A DNA stretch of 64,000 nucleotides from Sipunculus nudus (lineage: Eukaryota > Annelida > Sipuncula > Golfingiida > Sipunculidae). Position 1 is the first letter of the stretch; every line of letters begins with the position of its first letter. The position numbers were made by a program, and so were the translations under genes. Below the pieces are notes generated by a model. That model was given only the letters and a program-made list of their open reading frames with translations. It ran no database searches and was not told where the DNA came from. Of this stretch, positions 1 through 11,206 are shown piece after piece. The stretch lies in contig CM049312.1 in assembly GCA_026874595.1 (NCBI GenBank), positions 78,343,429-78,407,428 on the forward strand, given 5' to 3'.

Positions 1-63
1 TCACACCTTAAAGGGGTAAATCCATCAAGGCCGACACGCGTCTCGATCGACACAGCGATGTCT

Positions 64-64
<1 letters not shown>

Positions 65-95
<31 letters not shown>
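65..95. repeat. (CA)n microsatellite
   Basis: Uninterrupted alternating C and A. Confidence 0.95.
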
Positions 96-96
<1 letters not shown>

Positions 97-100
97 CTGA

Positions 101-165
101 TGACACACACCCAGGACACAAAGGAGTGGTACACCGAGCCTGGTTGACGCCAGTTATTATTTTAA
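101..165 (+). repeat. Diverged 3' part of a SINE family
   Basis: The stretch with ACACACCCAGGAC followed by GAGCCTGGTTGACGCCAG matches, with divergence, the 3' parts of the SINE copies at 42935-43060, 59398-59505 and (minus strand) 58862-59154. The tRNA-like head is missing here. Confidence 0.5.
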
Positions 166-494
166 ATCAAGGGTGGTAAAGATGGCCTTAATTAGTTTGA
201 ACATGCAGACATTAACTCATTACCTGTGGGGGATGTTCATGTTACAATAACAAAGCTAACTGGAAATCTCCATTCTAAGGAATGGAAGCCTTCGTTAAGT
301 AGGAGGTTCCCATTGTGGGATGCTCCACAAAACGTCTCTAGCTTATACGGGACATATTTCAAGTTCAAGCGGACATAAGTGACTGTACATTTGTCAATAT
401 TCCTTTATGACGGTCCTGAATCCGGTATTGTGCCGGATCGACACCAACATTCTAATTGATTTTTTAATGTCCTATTACCGAATTATCCTGAAGA

Positions 495-1900
495 TTCTGT
501 TCATGATTGCGTCAGTTATATTTAGAACAATGACAAACACACACACATACACACATGAATGGAGATGAACGTATACCCTCCCAGCTCAGGCAATAACTTT
601 GAAGTCAGCTCAGTGATAGGAAGGTACACCTAAATATAGTATACATATACACCATATTCCTTAAAAGTAGCATAAAACATAATGTACGTAATGCCAGTCA
701 ATGCTTTGAACATTGTAACTATTAATATATCTTTATTTCCGACATGGGACTCGCGACATCTGCCTTTTAGTCTGTAGTCCCCATGCTTGCATTATGATTC
801 TTTTGCGAGGTCAGGTTAAGATAAATGTAGGATAAAATAACACAGGAAGGTACTCCGAGGACAGTCTCAAGATGGGAATTTATCTGCGGAAAGAATTTGG
901 TGGCCATTTGACTCGAATGTTTCAGGTAGAAGCCAGAGAAACGGATTATAGCAGGACACGAAATATAACTGGAATGGCCTGTTTCTTCATTCGTGGGCGT
1001 GGGTGCTGCGGTCCTGCTGTCTGTATGTTTTTCCTCTGAGCTTGATTAGGCATTTTATAGACTATAACATTTACTGTTTCACCTCTGTCTCTTCTAAATT
1101 CCCACTAAATAATGGTTGAGTACACAATTAAATTATTGCTCTTCGACCCCAGAAGAGGAAACGGGGGAGGGGGGGGGGGGTCCAGGGGGTCCGCAATCCA
1201 TTTTAAGGGTTTTAGACAAATATTTTGTCTAGTACCACCTATTTCCGGACCTGGGGACTTTTTTATTATTTTTTTTCATACGTCCATGAGGGTTTGACCG
1301 CCCTCCCCCCCCCCCCCTTTTTCCCAAATCCTGGATCCGGCCCTGGACCTCCTTTAACTGTTCTTATAGTGTAAGACATCAGAGCAACCTGCCATCACTC
1401 TTAACTGAAAGGGCACTAATCCATTAATAGGCCACTCCAATAGTTAAGTAGCTAAATGTAAATCGACATAAGGAAAAATCTACAAGCTGCGATTGTATAG
1501 CGCTTTTACCACTTTTAACCCCCAGACTGGCAGTATATGTTTCTGCTTAGTAATAACAACAATGCCATATTCGGACAGAGTTTCCGGTCAAATGGTGATT
1601 TAAAACTTAAATTGCTGCATTGTTTTATTTTGTCTGTGGGAGAAATCCTACAATAGAACAGATGGTGTGGTGTCCCTGGCCACCTATTACTTCTTTCATC
1701 AGGTGGTTTTTAACGGTTTTCTTCATTCTTCTTCAAGCAATAATTTTCTCTCTTACTCCATATGTTTTGATATTTGGACGATGTTTTGTAGAAAAGCGTT
1801 TCTGGAATCGTTTGGTAGTATCTGACACACATTGTACTGGTGCCAAGCGAGCTGTTCGCTATGAACATAACCGGATTTGGACGACGAATGCTGATCTCCA
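495..1900 (+). repeat. Paralogous 3' flank of a synthetase unit (flank A)
   Basis: This stretch aligns in order with the DNA downstream of synthetase copy 1 (about 13020-15345), for example the shared CATAAAACATAATGTACG and, later, ATCGACATAAGGA. No coding exon of the synthetase is present upstream of it in the window. It reads as the right flank of a further array unit whose gene would lie left of base 1. The short open frames inside it (for example 1620-1916) are not conserved between the flank copies and are not called. Confidence 0.75.
1141..1346. mobile_element. MITE-like element with GGATCC-type terminus, left copy
   Basis: A poly-G tract, a GTTTTAGACAAATATTTTGTC core, a poly-C tract and the end CCTGGATCCGGCCCTGGAC. 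The same element sits at the equivalent place in flank B (14683-14875), where both inverted ends (TGGATCCGGGCCAGG and CCTGGATCCACCCCTGG) are visible. The insertion is therefore older than the flank duplication. Confidence 0.55.
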
Positions 1901-2159
1901 ACACACCATAAATTAAGCCAGTTATTACACTGAAACGAAACTCCAGTCCTGTCTTCCGACAAATAGGTTTTCCAGATGTAGACATATGAGGAAAATATCT
2001 TTGACCCATTTTTAGGTCAACTTGTTCTCATTTATAAACACACATGTATATGCCTGAAGTACCAGTGAATAGTTACAAAATTTACCACTAGATGGCAGCA
2101 AAGCAATTAATAAGACTTTCCCACCTGTGGCATAGCTTCTTTGAGCAGCTGGGTTATAT

Positions 2160-2523
2160 AAGGCAAAAAAAAAAAATAAATAAAATAAAAATAAAAATAA
2201 AAGGTATGGTTCTCAGGCGCCGCCCGCATCAATTTTAAACCCCCGCATCAAAAATTGTTATTATGATTTTCCAAAGTAAGTTGCCAATTTTGGACTACAG
2301 CCGCTCGGACATTTCTTTCAAGAAGATAAAATCATACACTTTCCTTTGTTATGTAGTACTTTTACTTGTTTAGCAAAATAAATCTGTTTTTATCATGCTT
2401 TTCCCTTATCATTTAACATTTTTATCGAAACATACAAAAAAAAATAAAAATAAAAAACCGCCCAGCTGCATTTTTTACTGAAAAAAAGTGCCTGAGAATC
2501 ATATCTTTTTTTTATTTTGGCCT
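2160..2523. mobile_element. Foldback/MITE with long imperfect inverted ends
   Basis: The left end (A/T-rich run, then TATGGTTCTCAGGCGCCGCCC) is the inverted complement of the right end (GGGCGG complement, then GTGCCTGAGAATCATATC and a T-rich run). The inverted arms are about 60-90 bp with mismatches. No open frame lies inside. It is flanked by TATAAGGC on the left and GGCCTAAT on the right. Confidence 0.6.
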
Positions 2524-3032
2524 AATGTTCTTTTCTTGCATTCTTGTTCAAGCAAATTTTTCATACCGACTCAATGTACTGAGATACGTTGACTGATCAG
2601 GTATCAGCTGATTATCATCAAATTATGTTGGATAGTCCGGCCGCCACTGGACTCAACCTTGTTGTCTTAAGTTTTTTTTTCTTTGATGATTTTGGTAGCA
2701 AATATGTTAGGTGTGCCAAATATTGAGACTCGCCCGCTCTCAGCCTTGGGCAATTTTTAGCTAATTAGCATAAAACAAAATGGCCGCCACAGTGGTACTA
2801 AAATAGCAAAGATACCTCAACTTTGATATAGCGGGTCAACAAAAACATGGAATCCAGGGTATTATGACCCAGAGAATACATTTCTGGTATTTTTTGGTCG
2901 TAGTTACCACCATTTTCAAAATGCATGTACCGCTGTTTGAAAAAATAAATGTAAATAATGAATATACAGTGAGACCATCCGTGGGCCAAAATAAATTCAC
3001 AGGTTTTCAGGTCAGTTAAAACAAAATGTGAA
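2524..3032. other. No feature seen
   Basis: AT-rich DNA. The open frames here are short, lack splice or motif support and match nothing I recognise. Confidence 0.5.
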
Positions 3033-3970
3033 AACTACCCCCCGGACAATTACCCCCTAGACAAATCCCCCCCCCCCCGGACAATTAACCCCCGGACAAT
3101 TAACCCCAGGACAATTACCCCCTCGGACAACTACCCCCCCCCCCCCCAGAGAACTACCCCCGGACAATTACCCCCCCCCCCCCCCCCATGGCACAATTAC
3201 CTCCCCCCCCCCCCCCCCCCCGGGACAACCACCCCCTGGACAATTATCCCCTTGGTATAAATTACACATTTAAAGTACACGTTATACATTTAAATTTATT
3301 CTGGGTTGCTAATGAGTAGCACAGAATGCCAAAGAAATAAATAAAATTAATTGCAAACAAAAAATAAAAAGAAAATCACTTTAGATAATAATATCATTGC
3401 TATTACTTATTATGATATTACTTATACAGACTGGTAAGAATGGATCAGAATGAATGGTTTTCCCTATTTGAATGGAATTATATTGTAAGCTTGCGGGTGG
3501 TTATATGGACCAAATGTTTACAAAGCTTTTGTTTTACAACTTGCCAATGTAAAGCATATTTCATATAATGAACTTTTTACCATATAATTACAATTTTTTA
3601 CAATACACATTACAATCATCTAAGAGGCATTGCCTAGAACTAGTAAACAGCTACTGAAAACTTGATGTAATGGATTTTTTTTCTATTTTTACAATATACA
3701 TGATGTACGTACCTATGCTTGGTTTGAAATATATTATCACCGGTATTTGTTTTACATACAATCGGAATATTTTACTTTTAGTTTGTACAATGTGTACATT
3801 AAAAGTGTTATTATACCATGGTGGTAGTTGTCCAGGGATTAGTTGTCCGGGGGTAATTGTACCGGGGGTAATTGTCTGGGGGGTAGTTGTCGGGGGGCGG
3901 GGGTAGTTGTCCAGGGGGTAATTGTCGGGGGGTAATTGTCCGGGGGTAATTGTTTGGGGGGTAGTTGTCC
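3033..3970. mobile_element. Element bounded by inverted GGACAATTACCCC arrays
   Basis: The left array (3036-3251) is a run of degenerate 14-18 bp units of the form GGACAATTACCCC with poly-C tracts. The right array (3825-3970) is the same motif in inverse orientation (GGGGGTAATTGTCC). Between them is about 570 bp of AT-rich DNA without a credible gene. Such a layout suits a non-autonomous DNA transposon with tandemly repeated termini. I saw no convincing target duplication. Confidence 0.6.
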
Positions 3971-4960
3971 TAGAGCCGCTTCACTCAAAGGTAGTCTTAT
4001 GGACAGGTGGTCTTATTAGACTGGTGGTCTCTCAGACCTATTTGATTTAGTTAATACGTGGATTCATCTGTATATAATTCGGAACTAAATGACTAATTAA
4101 ACGTTTTGGTATAGATATAGATGATCAAATGTCCTAAACAACAGTTATTATATGTTATATGTGAATATTATCCTCTAAGTTATCTATATATGACCTGTAG
4201 AATAAACAATAAGAACGAAACGTGCATAAACAGTAGTTATCTACGATTTTGGATTTTTTATATTAACAACTTCAACAAAATTATTTAGTGGTGGAAATGA
4301 ATAACGAACTAAATGAACCTACACTGAATCAAATTAACACAAATTTAATGGCATCTTTAGGGAAATTTCAATTTTGTCAAAACTCGGAAACAGTTTTATG
4401 TGTCTTACTATCGTATATTATATTTTTTTTTATATATCTCAGGTATGGTTGTAAGCTACCATCAGCAGCTTATTGATTATTCGACAGAAAAATAATTTTG
4501 AGTTTTATTTAGCGCTAACTATATTAACTTACTTGTTCAGTAGATAAACCAAAGACTTATACTTTAAGTTTTATATTATAAAAAAAATGTTTCAGAGAAA
4601 AGTTAATGGCAATGAAAATAATTATGTATATGGTATCCTTACAGAAACATTCCCTTTTGATCAATCGCAAAATATGACAAATTATGTCTTTGGACACATC
4701 TTTCAGACGTCATCTCTGTTACCAGTTATAAAATATCCCAGGATCACCTGTAGCCATCAGTATCAAATCTATTTTCTTACGAGAAAATGATGCGTTATAA
4801 TAAAGTTTTATCAAATGCTCTTTCACCCATTCATAAAAAAAATACATTTTTTAAACATTTTAGCCTTAAATACATGGACGTTTATGTTGGCAACGTATAG
4901 ATGTATGCACCTGTATGAACACAGAAATCAAAAAGGAAAGGTTAATACAATTAACGCTGT
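3971..4960. other. No feature seen
   Basis: AT-rich non-coding DNA with only short chance open frames. Confidence 0.5.
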
Positions 4961-4969
4961 AGGTGGTTT

Positions 4970-7065
4970 GTATCTAATGGGATATTAGAGGTTCCTTTTC
5001 CTTGGATTTTGATCAGGAGCCTTTTCGCCTTGGTGGAGCGCTGGTCAAGGGTTTGTCCCAGATCATATGTAGTGGTTTATGGTCGATCTGGACTATGAAG
5101 CTCTTTCCATGCCGATAGGTGTGGAATCTGGTGATGCCATCAACTAGAGCCAGGGTATCTTTTACTATATATGAACTGAGTAGCTTTTATATGCAAATAC
5201 AACAGGATTGTTGTTTTGAAGTAGACATGCCCCTGCTCCTTTATGAGATGCCTCAACTTCAAGTGTTGTTGGTGATTCAAGTTTGTAATATTACAGGCTA
5301 TATTACATGCTATTTTGGGCTGTAACAGATGTTTTTTATTGACTCAAATGCAAGTTGATGATCATCTTGCCAGAGGAACGGTTCTCTTTTTTTTAGCAAG
5401 CCTCTCAATGGAGCTGCTTTGTTGGCCAAGTTGGCAATGTGGGGTGACCTTTAAGTCATAAACCTAAGAAACGTAGTACGTCGTCTTTGTCATGAGGTGT
5501 TTGCATGGCTTGTATGTCTTCAACTTTTTTCTCTTCTGGTTTTATGCCTTCGTTGACGTATATAGATCCAAAGAAACTGATCTGTTTTGGTTAGATAGCA
5601 TTTTTGCCGCTGTCGAAGACTAAGCCGTCCTTTCTAACAGTCGTATGAGGTTCCGGTCATGTTCCAAAGACAGCTAAGTCATCTGATATCCCTACACATA
5701 CTGGTCCATGTTCAAGGATGGTATCCAATCCTTGTTGGAAAATATCTTGACTGACCGGTACCTCGAACGTTAATCTTGCGAAACATATTCGTCCATATGG
5801 TAAACGGATAGTTGTAAATTCTTGCGATTTTTCTGCAAGATGAATACCCGGCTTTAGCATCAGGATTGGAGAAAAACTGTGAATGTGAATGCACGATATA
5901 GCTCTTTTGGTGTTGGAATTTTATGCGGGCAATTCTTCAGGTTTTGGTTCACCCTTTTAGGGTCCAGACAAATCCTTAAGGAGCTATATCTTACTTTGTG
6001 CTGATAGCAAGTGAGTTGCACCAGTCTGTGTGTCCAGTTGCTTCCTGATAATACTTGTTCCTCTATACGCTGGAGTTCTTCTTCCAGTTTTGATTTTATG
6101 TGGATGCTTCACTTGCGTGTTGGAAAAGATGATGGTATAGCATTCTTTTTTTAGTTGTAACTTTGCTGGCTTTTTGAAGTTTCCAATGTTGTCAAACTGA
6201 TCTGGATACAGAACATCTAGGTCTTGAACTGATCTTATCTGAGGTACAGTGATGTTTTCCGGTATTGTGGTATTGCTCACATGGTTGGTCTTAATAGCAT
6301 GGATCTTTACAACATCAAACTGCTCACAAGCAGGCAATTCTAAGAATTCTAGTCCTGGAACATCAACAACAACAAAAATTCTGTGTTAGCCATTCAGATT
6401 GTTTGTATCTACATAGTAAATCTAGTGTAAATTTACAGTTGATTTAAGTACGATTATAAGCTGTGAGAGACGATATCAATTTGGATGGTTGAACTAAAAC
6501 CGTCCAGCCTTGTTCCGGATACATTATTTTGCTCAATCCAAAGAGGCAGAGTGTTGTCACATGTAACAGTGTCAACCGTAAGTTTATGGAAATGTGATCG
6601 GATCTTGTTAGGGCTTACTATGTGAAGGATAATAAATACTTCATCTCTGTAAGACTATTTTTTACACCATCTATTGTGATCTTGCTTCACGTTTGTTAGG
6701 AATGGTCATCAAGTTTTTTTTTCTGTTTTTTTTTAAAGTTTTTTTCTTGCATGCTGTTGACAGATCTGTGGCTGTTGCTGTATGAACATTGCCTTCTGGG
6801 ACTTTGTTTTCGCCACGGCATTCTGTTTTCCTGATAAGGACACCTAGGCCGACCTCTTTGCTGTCTGCTTGGGTGTGGACATACAGGTCGTGAATTTCGT
6901 ATAGTTTTGCGGCACAGTTTTACCCAGTGGCCCTTGGCTCCACAGTCTTTGTTTGGCACCACAGCCATTGCATGTATCATTGCATGCAGGGCATCTACGT
7001 GGTAGATTGGTTAATCCACGATATCTACACGGTTTTTGGTGACGTTTTATCTCTGACACAGACAC
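4970..7065 (-). pseudogene. Decayed Gypsy-type LTR retrotransposon gag-pol fragment
   Basis: Read on the minus strand, the parts come in the order of a Gypsy gag-pol. First is a CCHC zinc knuckle near 6990-6930 (CNGCGAKGHWVKLC, reached through a frame change). Next is a protease-RT linker at 6337-5984, with VLYPDQFDNIG followed by a KLQLKKECY stretch. Then come RT motifs at 5890-5657: DAKAGY, then IRLPYGRICFARLTFEVPVSQ, then DD in GISDDLAVFG, where the family usually has a YxDD-type box. An RNase H-like segment is at about 5105-5040 (QIDHKPLHMIWDKPL then a SAPPRR-like stretch). Frameshifts separate the pieces. I found no integrase and no confident LTRs, so it is a truncated, inactive fragment. 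The exact clade is not resolved. Confidence 0.75.
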
Positions 7066-8500
7066 ATTGCCTTCCAGGTTGTGGAGACAAGTGTTATTTA
7101 GGTGGTTTATTCAACAGGTCTTTCCAGAAACTCTGAAATGGAGTGAATACTATAACTAGTTCAATGATTTTTTTCTCCATTCTGATTTCGTGAATTCACA
7201 CTCCTTTGCTTTGCCTCTGTTCCAAACTCATCAATGGCTTCATTTTTTTCTGCTGAACCACATTCCGTGAATTCTAAAATTCACCTTGACTTCAATTGGG
7301 TTTCAAGTAACTCAGATATTTTTTCTGGATTTTTTTTCTCAGATTCTCTCAAACTAGATGCATTTATCCTCTAAAGCCCTTCACCGCCTAAAGCCATCTG
7401 CATTTTTGTTGCTTTCGATTCATCATATATTACCTCAAGGTCTTGGCAGAATGATTCAATTTTGTTGTCTTTACACTCACTTTCAATATTTGCTTCATCC
7501 CAATATTTATGAGCTATGATTCTACCTTACATCAAATTCCAACCATCACTGTGATTAAACTGGTAAAAAATATAAAAAGGCTAAATATTATGCAACTGCA
7601 AATATCAATCTCCATTTAACATGAAAATATTTCAAAGAATTGAACAGAACAGAAGTCTCTTGAATAAAATCATTATACATATATGTTCTTGGTTTGCAGT
7701 ATCAGAGTTCTGTGGAAAATGAAAAATGAGTTCAGTTGTCAATTAACAAATGCAGAGATAAATAGTCTTGTTCTGCTGGTCTGGCTCTGGTATGCCACTA
7801 GTTGCAGTTAGAAAGTTGATCTTTGTTCTTAATCACCATTATTAAGCATTCTTTGGCTTTGTTTTGGATAGTTTTAATCCCATTTGAATTTACTTTGAGT
7901 TCTGGTGTTTATGGTGCCTAATGTCACTGTTCCGTTGAGCAAAGACACAGCGCCTTGACAATAATGTTAACACTCCACCAGTAGTCGAGGACAGTCTGAG
8001 ACAAATGACAGGCAGACCCCGGTATGGGTAGGTTACTGGCCTTTGGTAGACACAGTAGGCTTGTTTTAACTGACCTGTTGAGCGCGTGGCTGTGCTGGTA
8101 ATCGTTAACTGATACACACTGGCTGAGTGCTAATAGTAGGGCGCCCTTGCCTCGGCACATTTTTTTGTGTTCTTGGTTGGCAGCCTCTTGCTGTTTTCCC
8201 AGTACATGTAAGCTCTATGTAAGCACAAGCAAACCCCTTGCCAGTGTAACAGCTATGGGTCCATTTTTTTTCTCTGGTGCAGGGCAGGTCAACATCCATA
8301 TATTTAACAAGGATTTTTCAGGTATATTCCGTGAATCGAACTTGGTAAAAAGTGTCCTGGTTCAACCCCTCAACATCGTTGCCACTGTTTATAATACAGT
8401 TTTATTAAGTTTTAGAGGCTGATCGTGTAGAGCACACATCTTGTAGAAAGCATGCCTGGCTGACTATATATAACCACTACATGATGTTTTGTGTACCTAC
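7066..8500. other. No gene seen; possible 5' part of the Gypsy fragment
   Basis: Several overlapping short open frames lie on both strands (for example 7890-8160), none with a motif or splice support. By position, 7066-7500 could be remains of gag, but I could not confirm it. Confidence 0.4.
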
Positions 8501-8562
8501 ACCTGGTCTCAATAATGTAGTTCTTAATATATAATCCTAATATAATTTTACAACGACTCGTG

Positions 8563-8570
8563 TATATAAG
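8563..8570 (+). promoter_or_regulatory. TATA box of synthetase copy 1
   Basis: TATATAAG in the context TGTATATAAGTAG lies 158 nt before the chosen ATG. The identical TGTATATAAGTAG lies 174 nt before the ATG of copy 2, and both are followed by a similar stretch containing GTACTTTG. In the dead copy the same place reads CATAAAAAGTAG. Confidence 0.7.
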
Positions 8571-8720
8571 TAGCAAGTTTTTTCAAGAGTACTTTGACAG
8601 ATTTTGGCACTTAACATGAGAGTGCCATGTTAAAAATGTCCGAGTAGAGGCAGAATGAAACGAAGCACCTATAAAAATACGTTATATGCGTGTATGAATA
8701 TTGTTTGGCTATCCAGGATC

Positions 8721-8865
8721 ATGGACGGGCGGCTACTGAAGGAACTCGGGGAATATGATTTCGTCCGTTTCATCTGGTCTGACCTTCATGGTTTGCAGCG
8801 AGGTATCTATATACCCAAGAGAAATGTACCGCGCTTTCTAGAACATGGATTTTATACGTACATTG
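8721..8865 (+). CDS. Glutamine synthetase I-type (lengsin-like) copy 1, exon 1
   Basis: This exon encodes residues 1-48 plus the first base of Gly49. It holds the start of the GS-I N-terminal beta-grasp domain, with FVRFIWSDLHGLQRG, the counterpart of the D-x-x-G-x-x-RG signature in PuuA, lengsin and GS-I. I chose the ATG at 8721 because it has A at -3 and G at +4 and is conserved in copy 2. The ATGs at 8655 and 8694 are in frame but in weak context. The donor G|GTGAGT at 8865/8866 is conserved in copy 2. The intron to 11206 is 2341 bp and contains the repeat at 9792-10925. An additional 5' non-coding exon cannot be excluded. Confidence 0.85.
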
Positions 8866-9791
8866 GTGAGTGGTTATTTACACCTTTGAGAACGAAAATA
8901 TCCCCTTTGATTTAAACAGAACTAGGGATTGGATAATGCAGGCTAAGTAGCAAACACCGGTGCCGAATCTAATCCCTCCCACGACATATGAAAATCCACG
9001 ATCTGCCTGCTCATGGTAACCAGTTCTACTTGAAATGATTAAGTAATTCACGAACTCATAGAAGAATCTGCATGGACGCGCCCGTCCACTGAATATGTCC
9101 TTGTGAGACGCATTCTTAATTAATGACAGATGTTTCCACTTGGTTAACGAAAATAAGTAGGCCTACCCTAAAGGTAAGATTAAGAAGTCATGTAAAGGTA
9201 AGAAAGATGAGGTATCAGACAGCCATGACTCGATGTGCAGTACCTTTCACACTGCCAAGGGTCACACCTCGCCTCACTTCCGTTAGAATCACAAACATGT
9301 AGTCTTCATTGATCCATCTGGCTTTAAGTTCCTGGAACTTGATCTGTTGCCAAATCTGAAATGGTTGGCAGTCTGCCAAAGTTATTTATAGATACAGAGC
9401 CTAACCTGACCTATTTAAAGTCTGACACAGTTGGCAGGTGCTAGACGTGTGGACGATGTGTCTAGACACTTCTTCTAGACGTCTAGACTGTATCTTGACA
9501 CAAGGCAGAGCCAGGTCAGTTGCCATGGCTATATCTGGACTGCACTTGGGTGCACTGAGTGACCTCTTGACTTGGCATAAAGAAACTTGCCATGGTGCCA
9601 AAATTTCAAACACTGAAAGCCTTTTTCAATTGGCTATACACTGCTTTTATAAAGCTGCATTTACTCAATCTATTCTTATAAAACCGACAGAACAATACCA
9701 TAGAACAATTCTTGTAAAGTTTAAACCAATCACCTTAACAGTTTCTTAAGAAACGGTGTATAAGCTAAAAGAGTCTAAACTTACAATTTTG

Positions 9792-10925
9792 CTTGTAAAA
9801 AAAAACACAGATCAATGTAGGTGGCGCCAGATATGACTCATGTGACAAACATTGGCATAAAATTTGGTGATGACAGCTCCAGCTGTTTCTGAAATTATAA
9901 GTTAAGTATGCCTTTTTTCACAGATGACTGAGTTAAACCTCTTGTAACTCGGCCAAAAATCACCGTTCTGGAGCAATTCAAACAAGTGAGATTGTTCTAG
10001 GGATCATTTCTGTGAAATATTGGACAATTTGGCTGGAAAGTTTCGGAGAAGAAGATTTTTATATTTTTTTTAACTTTTCCTGCATAAAATCTAAGAAAAT
10101 CACTGAATCAAAACCATGTGAATTATAACAAATTTGATTTATCTACATCTAAGGATCATTCATTTGTGTGATTAAAGAATTTGACGCAGTGGTTTCTGAG
10201 GATAAGATCTTTGAAGCCACTGAGCAGAAATGGGCTGCTATAACATTTGACTATTTTCAGCTTCCCATAACTCGGCCAAAAATTATTGATCAGAGACCAT
10301 TTGAACAAACTTAAGAAAGCACTTCCTTAGGAGCATTTCTGTGCAATATTAAATAATTTCACTTTACGCTTTCAGAGAAGAAGTTTTTTGTAGCCCTCTG
10401 TATGCTTCGGGCACCGTTGACCCCCGTACAGAAAGACCAATGGAGGTGGCGCCACCAATACCTTAATTTCAGATATGATTCAAGTGACCAACATTGACAT
10501 AAAATTTGATGATGATAGCTCCAGCCGTTTCTGAGATTGTAATTTTAGCATGCAGATGAATACGTTTAACTTCCTGTAACTCGATCAAACTCACCGTACT
10601 GGAGCCATTAAACAAACTTGAGAGAGATTGTTCCAGGGAACATTTCTGTGAAATATTGGACAATTTGGCTGGACAGATTCAGAAAAGAAGATTTTTAAAG
10701 GTTGTTAAGCTTTTTCTAAATAAAAGTCTAAATTAATGCAGATACCTAATAATAAGCCCTAGGGCATCAATTTTCACATGTGACTAATTCACACATGTAA
10801 CTTGGAGCTGCTAGCTCCGACAGTTTCTGACTTACAGCCATGGACGATGGGGGCCAGCCATGGACGGCGGCCGACGGCAGGACGACGCCACACAATCGCA
10901 TAAGCTCACAGGGTCGCTTAAAAAC
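9792..10925 (+). repeat. Dispersed repeat with internal tandem modules, in the copy 1 intron
   Basis: A unit starting GTAGGTGGCGCCAGATATG (about 9818) recurs at about 10442 (GGAGGTGGCGCCACC). A module of about 115 bp (AACTCGGCCAAAAATCACCG to GGAGAAGAAG) occurs three times, near 9950, 10269 and 10577. The right end carries GGACGGCGGCCGACGG, then CGACGCCACACAATCGC and CATAAGCTCAC, a terminus I associate with an abundant bivalve repeat family. No protein is encoded. The open frames across it are chance. Confidence 0.7.
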
Positions 10926-11057
10926 ATGTAACTGAAGAATGTTCGTTGCTTATGTGCGGGAGATGAATGGTGTCAAGTTACAAAACTCCCCTTGCTTACT
11001 CTGGTTCCTCTAGTTACCTCAAGATGGCCTTGTTGAATGTGTTTGATTTATTTTCCG

Positions 11058-11076
11058 CACGTGTTATAACCACGTG
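11058..11076 (+). promoter_or_regulatory. Conserved E-box pair upstream of exon 2
   Basis: Two CACGTG hexamers start 13 bp apart (11058 and 11071), about 130-150 bp before the exon 2 acceptor. Copy 2 has CACGTG at 38918 and CATGTG at 38931, again 13 bp apart, within about 250 bp of otherwise conserved intron. This might be an intronic enhancer or an internal promoter. No in-frame upstream ATG is shared by the two copies, so a conserved N-truncated product is not obvious. Confidence 0.35.
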
Positions 11077-11206
11077 AATATAAGCAAAATGAACTGCCTG
11101 TGTTGGACGGGCGTTTTCTGATTTACATACATAAAAAAGATGTTATTTATCATCTTTAGTGAATATCGAAATAGGCCCCTCGAACTAACTGTTTGTGTGT
11201 TTGTAG

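Noticed and set aside
1620-2009. Open frames of 98-99 codons on both strands in flank A
   Set aside because: The aligned flanks B and C do not keep either frame, so they are not coding.
11140-11206. ATG at 11140 as the true start of copy 1
   Set aside because: The upstream part is intron ending in an acceptor. The same place in copy 2 has no ATG, and exon 1 supplies the conserved SDLHG beta-grasp start.
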